Shown here: positions 4,550 to 8,168 of the stretch, piece by piece
Layout of the letters: every line of letters starts with the position of its first letter
How positions within the stretch are numbered: position 1 is the stretch's first letter
From: CAYGTS01 sp964352905
GTDB lineage: Bacteria; Pseudomonadota; Gammaproteobacteria; JAHCLG01
Direction of reading: 5' to 3'
Assembly: GCA_964352905.1 (NCBI GenBank)
Contig: CAYGTS010000117.1
Coordinates: forward strand, 1-8,168
Length of the DNA: 8,168 bases
The notes under the pieces: generated by a model
What the model was told of the DNA's origin: nothing
Database searches by the model: none
The model's input: the letters and a program-made list of their open reading frames with translations, nothing else
Made by a program: the position numbers and the translations under genes

Positions 4550-6613
4550 ACTCAATCTTAGATCACTCCGCTGCTCTTGCCCTATGTTTTCCGTAATTTT
4601 ATTGTATAACTCTCGTATATGGGCGTGCACTTCATTAAAATTAAACGACTCCTTGTTGCGTGATGATTCTGATCGCGCTGCAGGCTTAAACAGGCTCAGC
4701 TGCGAAGCAAGCACAGAACGATCTCGTGATGAGCTACTACTTTTTAATGAAGCTATTTCTTCAGGTGTTATACTCACATCGCCAAGCGGCACGCCAAGTG
4801 ATGCTACCTTAGTACACGGGTCTTGTGGAATGATATTGGATAATCCTAATTCTTGCAATTTTGCATCCAAAGAATCAACTAGCTCTTGCCGATCCTCACG
4901 GCCAACATAATGTAGCAGCCACTGCAATAGCGCTATGCGAATTACATTTTCTGCTGGTGGCTTCTCAGCCTCTAGCTGTGACAAGTAATGATTGAACGTT
5001 GCAACAATTGTCTTTTCTTTAACCGCAGATTCAACAATACTAGTGGCTAAGATAGGGGCAGTTTTAGGTATGTTAAATAATTCCTTAAACCATTTAGAAA
5101 ACTCTTCTTTATAAGCAGAATTGCTTGCTCGCGCTGCCTCTATTGCTAATGTTTTCACAATAGTCACTTGCATTTCAAATGGTGTTTCATTCAATCTTGT
5201 TAGATTACTTTTACCCCACATTACAAGATAATTCACTCTTTGAAAAAGAAAATCAGCTAAATCAGCATCGTCTTCAACAGTGCTAAACTGCCATAATTCA
5301 ATTAATTTACTAAATATTTCAATGCTATTTTCTGGAAGATTTCTTATTCTAAGCTGAATTGTATCTTTAATCTTACCTAGTATTTCTTGCTGCTGATTCT
5401 TCCTCATGTCCTTTAAACTATATTGAAGAAATGTTTTTAAGTTAGATATTGCTACTCCAAAATCATACGACTCAACTTCACTATGCTGCAATAGCTCATT
5501 ATAATAAGCTATTACCGGTTGATAATTAGAATCAATACTCCATAAACTTCTATTAAGTTCGTCATCTATTTTTTCTGTTATTAATTTTAATTCTTTACAA
5601 GCTAGCTCTTTTCCTTCTCTCATTTGCGTATATTTAAAAACTAGTTCAGGCATATTTTCAGTTTTTAGATAATATGCTAGAACTTTTTCTTCAGATTCTA
5701 ATTTTCTTTTATCAGTTTCTAATATTTTTTTATCAGCATCAGTTAAATTTTTAAATTGCTTTTTTGTTTTAATAATTTCTTGCTGTTTTTCATAAGCTCG
5801 AATAGCTGCTCCCTGATTTTCAGGATTAAAACTTTTCAAAATAAATTCAAATTTTTCCGGGACGCTTACGGTGTCTTTCCTTAACGTAATTAAATGTTCT
5901 TCTAACGAAACACATAAAGGAATAACTCTTTTTAAAGTCGCAAAAACCTCTGCTGTCAAACTTTCACTACATAGTGCTTGCTCGCTGCGTAAAAATACAA
6001 ATATCTCTTCAGTCGCTGCACTAATAACTGCCGGCATATGATGAATTTCAGGATCTTCTAAAATTGTTCTTATATCGCTAAATCTTTTTGTTTCTTTTAT
6101 AATCTTAATTAAAGCTGCTTCAATTTTTTCATTTATATCTGTTTCAGGTTGCTGCTCTCCTAGCTGACTGAGATCAACCTCGGACTCGGAAGAATCTGCA
6201 TTATTATTTTTTTGTGATGTTTCAACCTCAGTCGTTATAACAGCAGCGTCTTGACTTGTTGCGGGCTCACTAGGCTGAGTTGCTGAGTCTGCTATCTGAT
6301 AAAACTCAACAGTGTCGTTAAGACTTAGGCGTGATTCACTCGCCCTGCTGCTACTACTTGCATATGAATTTCTATGTAGTTTCTCGCTACTGTTTACCGT
6401 TTTGCTGGTACTTGCAGAACTTTGTAGATTACTTTTACTTGTGCTATTCCGCTTAGTTGGCACTCGAAAAGGCTCTAAATGGCTTAACAATGCTTCTATT
6501 GTAGGGGTCATATCTTTTGTTAAATTTTTTCGATCAAGTATCGCAGATTTTAATTCTTCGATTTTCTGAACAACACCCTCATTATTAAGTTGCGCATTAC
6601 CATTACTGTGCAT
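4544..6613 (-). CDS. Large Ser-rich helical protein of unknown function, candidate secreted effector
   Basis: This is a 689-residue protein with no recognised enzymatic domain, no signal peptide and no membrane segment. Residues 1-50 are a short helical head. Residues 55-150 are a low-complexity, Ser/Thr/Glu-rich, probably disordered region (SSASTSKTVNSSEK, YASSSSRASES). Residues 160-590 are almost wholly predicted helical, with a Lys/Glu-rich probable coiled coil at about 270-355. Residues 620-655 are a second Ser-rich linker (LKSSSSSRDRS). A final helix (about 660-680) leads to a polar C-terminus ending LRLSA. This layout resembles substrates of Dot/Icm type IV secretion in Legionellales, which carry a C-terminal signal of polar and small residues with a hydrophobic residue near position -3; that assignment is inference. 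The ATG is preceded by AAGGA seven bases upstream in a very AT-rich leader. The coding sequence continues unbroken and ends at a TAG inside a small hairpin (4533-4549). Confidence 0.88.
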   Translation of the reverse strand: MHSNGNAQLNNEGVVQKIEELKSAILDRKNLTKDMTPTIEALLSHLEPFRVPTKRNSTSKSNLQSSASTSKTVNSSEKLHRNSYASSSSRASESRLSLNDTVEFYQIADSATQPSEPATSQDAAVITTEVETSQKNNNADSSESEVDLSQLGEQQPETDINEKIEAALIKIIKETKRFSDIRTILEDPEIHHMPAVISAATEEIFVFLRSEQALCSESLTAEVFATLKRVIPLCVSLEEHLITLRKDTVSVPEKFEFILKSFNPENQGAAIRAYEKQQEIIKTKKQFKNLTDADKKILETDKRKLESEEKVLAYYLKTENMPELVFKYTQMREGKELACKELKLITEKIDDELNRSLWSIDSNYQPVIAYYNELLQHSEVESYDFGVAISNLKTFLQYSLKDMRKNQQQEILGKIKDTIQLRIRNLPENSIEIFSKLIELWQFSTVEDDADLADFLFQRVNYLVMWGKSNLTRLNETPFEMQVTIVKTLAIEAARASNSAYKEEFSKWFKELFNIPKTAPILATSIVESAVKEKTIVATFNHYLSQLEAEKPPAENVIRIALLQWLLHYVGREDRQELVDSLDAKLQELGLSNIIPQDPCTKVASLGVPLGDVSITPEEIASLKSSSSSRDRSVLASQLSLFKPAARSESSRNKESFNFNEVHAHIRELYNKITENIGQEQRSDLRLSA

Positions 6614-6733
6614 AATCTTATCCTTATTATAATTAAATAAATAATATTTTATAAATCAACGCTATAAAAAACGTTGTTAATTCTACGCAATAATGAATGA
6701 ATTACAAGATCAGATTGCGGGGGAAAACAAGAG
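6614..6733 (-). promoter_or_regulatory. AT-rich upstream region of the 689-aa gene
   Basis: This stretch must hold the promoter of the 689-aa gene because a terminator closes the preceding transcript at 6734-6765. It is extremely AT-rich near the gene. Several hexamers resemble -10 boxes (TATAAT and TATAAA on the minus strand), but the TATAAT nearest the gene lies too close to the ribosome site to be used for it, and no convincing -35/-10 pair stands out. No exact tandem PmrA-type CTTAATATT box, as found before some Legionella and Coxiella effector genes, is present. Confidence 0.3.
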
Positions 6734-6765
6734 CCCCTATCCTTTTTAAAGAAAAAGGATAGGGG
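6734..6765 (-). terminator. Intrinsic terminator of the Ntn-hydrolase gene
   Basis: A perfect 14-bp stem (CCCCTATCCTTTTT at 6734-6747 and its complement at 6752-6765) has a 4-base AAAG loop and begins nine bases after the stop codon at 6774. On the minus strand the following bases are CTCTTGTTTT, a mediocre T-tract. On the plus side AATTTTATTT follows, so it may act in both directions. It separates the hydrolase from the 689-aa gene, which starts 120 bases further on. Confidence 0.8.
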
Positions 6766-6773
6766 AATTTTAT

Positions 6774-7910
6774 TTACGAATTATCTTGCGATAATGTTTT
6801 AAACTTGGGAGACATATCAATCGTTGGTTGTTCGGTATCGATTGGCAGGATTTTTACCTCTTTACTGTTCAGATCAAACTGCTTTAATGCTGCCATGCGA
6901 ATAGTTTGATCAACATAAGATTTATAAAAATAACGCAAGCCTTGCGGATCACGCGCAACGGTGAGGATCGTTTTATCCATATGCGTTGCACCATTGATCT
7001 GTTCGCGCACCGCGCCAACCGGTATATCAAAGTTATTCAAGATATGGAACACTTGTAAAATACCTTCATCGGTTGTTGCGGCAGGAACTGCCGTGGTACT
7101 AAAAATAGCCGCTCTCACAAAGCGTGAAATAGGCGTGAAATCACCGGGTAATCCTAGCATACCATTGCCTAAACCCATTTCTTGCAGCGTCACACCATCG
7201 ATGGTTACTTGTGGCACATCCGTTGGATTAAGGCCAATATAATGGCGTAAATTAGTCATGTGCCAATCAAAAGTGGGTGAGTTGGTGAATGTGCCAAAGG
7301 GGTTGTCGTATAACACCAATTTACCATTGAGCGGTTCAACCACTAAGCTCGCGCCAGATTGATCATAGATAACATAGTGAAAAGGCGGTGGTGTTGGTCC
7401 CCAACCGGCTATCACTGTGGGTGTAATTACCACGTTACCTGCTTCAATCGCTTGGCGCACTTGTGCAACACTTGCAAACTGCGTTAAAACCCAATTTGGG
7501 AAATCACTTGGCGATAAGGCTTTTGCTTGATTGGCCTCGGTGAGTGGTGTATAGCTTGCAAAGGTTGAGAAATAAAACGACCCAATCGCGAGGCCCTTTT
7601 CATTAATGCCATCTAACAGTTTAACATTTTTATAAGCGATAACACCGATGGCAGCGTATTTGGCACTGTATTGCATACCATCATCACCTTTGGGTGTTTG
7701 GCCAACGAATTGGTAACCGCGAGGAATCACCGCAACGGATAAATCCAAATCAATCCCAAATTCCACGGTACGACCATGAACAAAGGTATTTTCTTGGGTT
7801 TTTAATAATACACCGGTACAGGCTTTAGCGGTGGTTTGTAAGAAGACACTGAGTAAGGTCATAGCCATTAGCAACATGAGCTTAACAGCCGTGGAATTAG
7901 GCTTTTGCAT
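6774..7910 (-). CDS. Exported choloylglycine hydrolase / penicillin V acylase family enzyme
   Basis: This is a 378-residue Ntn-hydrolase of the linear amide C-N hydrolase family, whose members cleave bile salts, penicillin V or N-acyl-homoserine lactones. A Sec signal peptide spans about 1-30 (MQKP, hydrophobic 9-24, then TAKA), so cleavage exposes Cys31 of CTGV as the N-terminal nucleophile. Other active-site positions visible by family pattern are Arg47 in HGRTVEFG, with Glu50 where many members have Asp; Tyr113 in IGSFYF, where bile salt hydrolases typically have Asn and penicillin acylases Tyr; Asn210 in FTNSPTFDWHMTN; and Arg263 in ISRFVR. The Tyr favours a penicillin-V-acylase-like or acyl-homoserine-lactone substrate over bile salts, though family members are promiscuous. 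The chosen ATG (7908-7910) has AAGGAG seven bases upstream; an ATG eight codons earlier lies before that site and is rejected. It has its own promoter and a strong terminator. Location is periplasm or outside the cell. Confidence 0.93.
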   Translation of the reverse strand: MQKPNSTAVKLMLLMAMTLLSVFLQTTAKACTGVLLKTQENTFVHGRTVEFGIDLDLSVAVIPRGYQFVGQTPKGDDGMQYSAKYAAIGVIAYKNVKLLDGINEKGLAIGSFYFSTFASYTPLTEANQAKALSPSDFPNWVLTQFASVAQVRQAIEAGNVVITPTVIAGWGPTPPPFHYVIYDQSGASLVVEPLNGKLVLYDNPFGTFTNSPTFDWHMTNLRHYIGLNPTDVPQVTIDGVTLQEMGLGNGMLGLPGDFTPISRFVRAAIFSTTAVPAATTDEGILQVFHILNNFDIPVGAVREQINGATHMDKTILTVARDPQGLRYFYKSYVDQTIRMAALKQFDLNSKEVKILPIDTEQPTIDMSPKFKTLSQDNS

Positions 7911-7962
7911 CGCGACACTCCTTAGATTATGCAAGCACGACCGTCATTGGCAGCGCTAGCTT

Positions 7963-7990
7963 ATTTTAGCAAGTTGGCGTTAATTGGCAA
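7963..7990 (-). promoter_or_regulatory. Sigma70 promoter of the Ntn-hydrolase gene
   Basis: On the minus strand, TTGCCA (7985-7990, 5/6 match to TTGACA) and TAAAAT (7963-7968, 5/6 match to TATAAT) are separated by 16 bases, with an extended -10 TGC directly before TAAAAT. The predicted start near 7956 gives a leader of about 45 nt ending in the AAGGAG ribosome site (7918-7923). This start point also excludes no part of the chosen coding sequence. Confidence 0.65.
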
Positions 7991-8041
7991 TGGGTTTATC
8001 TTGATGCTAAGGGCGACGTGAGAACGTGCGTGATATTGAGT

Positions 8042-8068
8042 TAGTAGAACTAGTAGAGCTAGCCGTGC
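8042..8068. repeat. Three imperfect tandem nonamers
   Basis: TAGTAGAAC, TAGTAGAGC and TAGCCGTGC follow one another without gaps; the first two differ at one base. They sit about 50 bases upstream of the -35 box of the hydrolase promoter. They could be regulator half-sites on one helix face or simple replication slippage. There is no further support for function. Confidence 0.35.
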
Positions 8069-8116
8069 TAAGATTCTGACTCTCTCAACCGATAAATTTT
8101 TTACTGTTAACGTAAG

Positions 8117-8168
8117 GTAACTACTCACTCCGTAGCAGGGAACGCCCATATTTGGGCTAAAAACAGCG
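8117..8168 (+). mobile_element. Left end of an IS66-like MITE (copy D, truncated by window end)
   Basis: It begins GTAACTACTCACTCCGTAGC and continues with GGGAACGCCCATATTTGGGC, closely matching copy B at 2416-2475 and, for the first 25 bases, copy C at 3965. A small hairpin GCCCA/TGGGC (8144-8157) is perfect here and broken by one base in copy B. The preceding 8-mer AACGTAAG (8109-8116) is the predicted target duplication, which should recur after the right end beyond the window. Confidence 0.72.

Noticed and set aside
4584..4910. Plus-strand open frames inside the large minus-strand genes (also 468-653, 1332-1529, 6312-6569, 6961-7242)
   Set aside because: Each is antisense to a well-supported gene, with low-complexity or shadow-like translation and no ribosome site.
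5250..6100. RasGEF-like or other eukaryotic-type domain in the 689-aa protein
   Set aside because: Some spacing of hydrophobic and Trp residues is suggestive, but no diagnostic motif could be matched, so no domain is named.
7911..7934. Eight-codon N-terminal extension of the Ntn-hydrolase
   Set aside because: The only strong ribosome site (AAGGAG at 7918-7923) lies inside this stretch and is ideally spaced for the ATG at 7910.
7961..8149. Open frame of 62 codons on the minus strand upstream of the hydrolase
   Set aside because: It covers the hydrolase promoter and runs into the mobile element at 8117, has no ribosome site, and its protein has no recognisable features.

Overview
This window reads as an ordinary chromosomal segment of a low-GC gammaproteobacterium. 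The Tex and RRM proteins and the exported choloylglycine-hydrolase-like enzyme fit a member of the Legionellales (the Legionella/Coxiella/Berkiella neighbourhood). That placement is inference from the look of the proteins, not from a search. A large Ser-rich, helical protein with no recognisable enzymatic domain would also suit a host-associated lifestyle. All six supported genes lie on the minus strand, so the layout below runs along the plus strand but transcription runs right to left.

Layout: 1-63 right end of a small inverted-repeat mobile element; 74-2353 tex; 2354-2683 intergenic region with the tex promoter, a complete 178-bp element and a strong terminator; 2684-3088 small secreted protein; 3089-3297 its promoter region plus the terminator of the next gene; 3298-3624 RRM RNA-binding protein with a long leader; 3625-4066 intergenic region with the RRM promoter and a large imperfect palindrome whose right arm is split by an 86-bp mobile element; 4067-4441 orphan 124-aa protein; 4544-6613 689-aa helical protein, a possible secreted effector; 6734-6765 terminator; 6774-7910 exported Ntn-hydrolase of the penicillin V acylase/bile salt hydrolase family; 7911-8116 its promoter region; 8117-8168 left end of another mobile element cut by the window edge.

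The genes look like independent units rather than one operon. Three have clear intrinsic terminators and several have their own promoters. No shared pathway is apparent.

The most distinctive content is non-coding. A family of short, non-autonomous elements has GTAA...TTAC-type ends and 8-bp target duplications, which are hallmarks of the IS66 family. Two copies are complete in the window and two are cut by its edges. All four are in the same orientation, and one is nested inside a different palindromic repeat.
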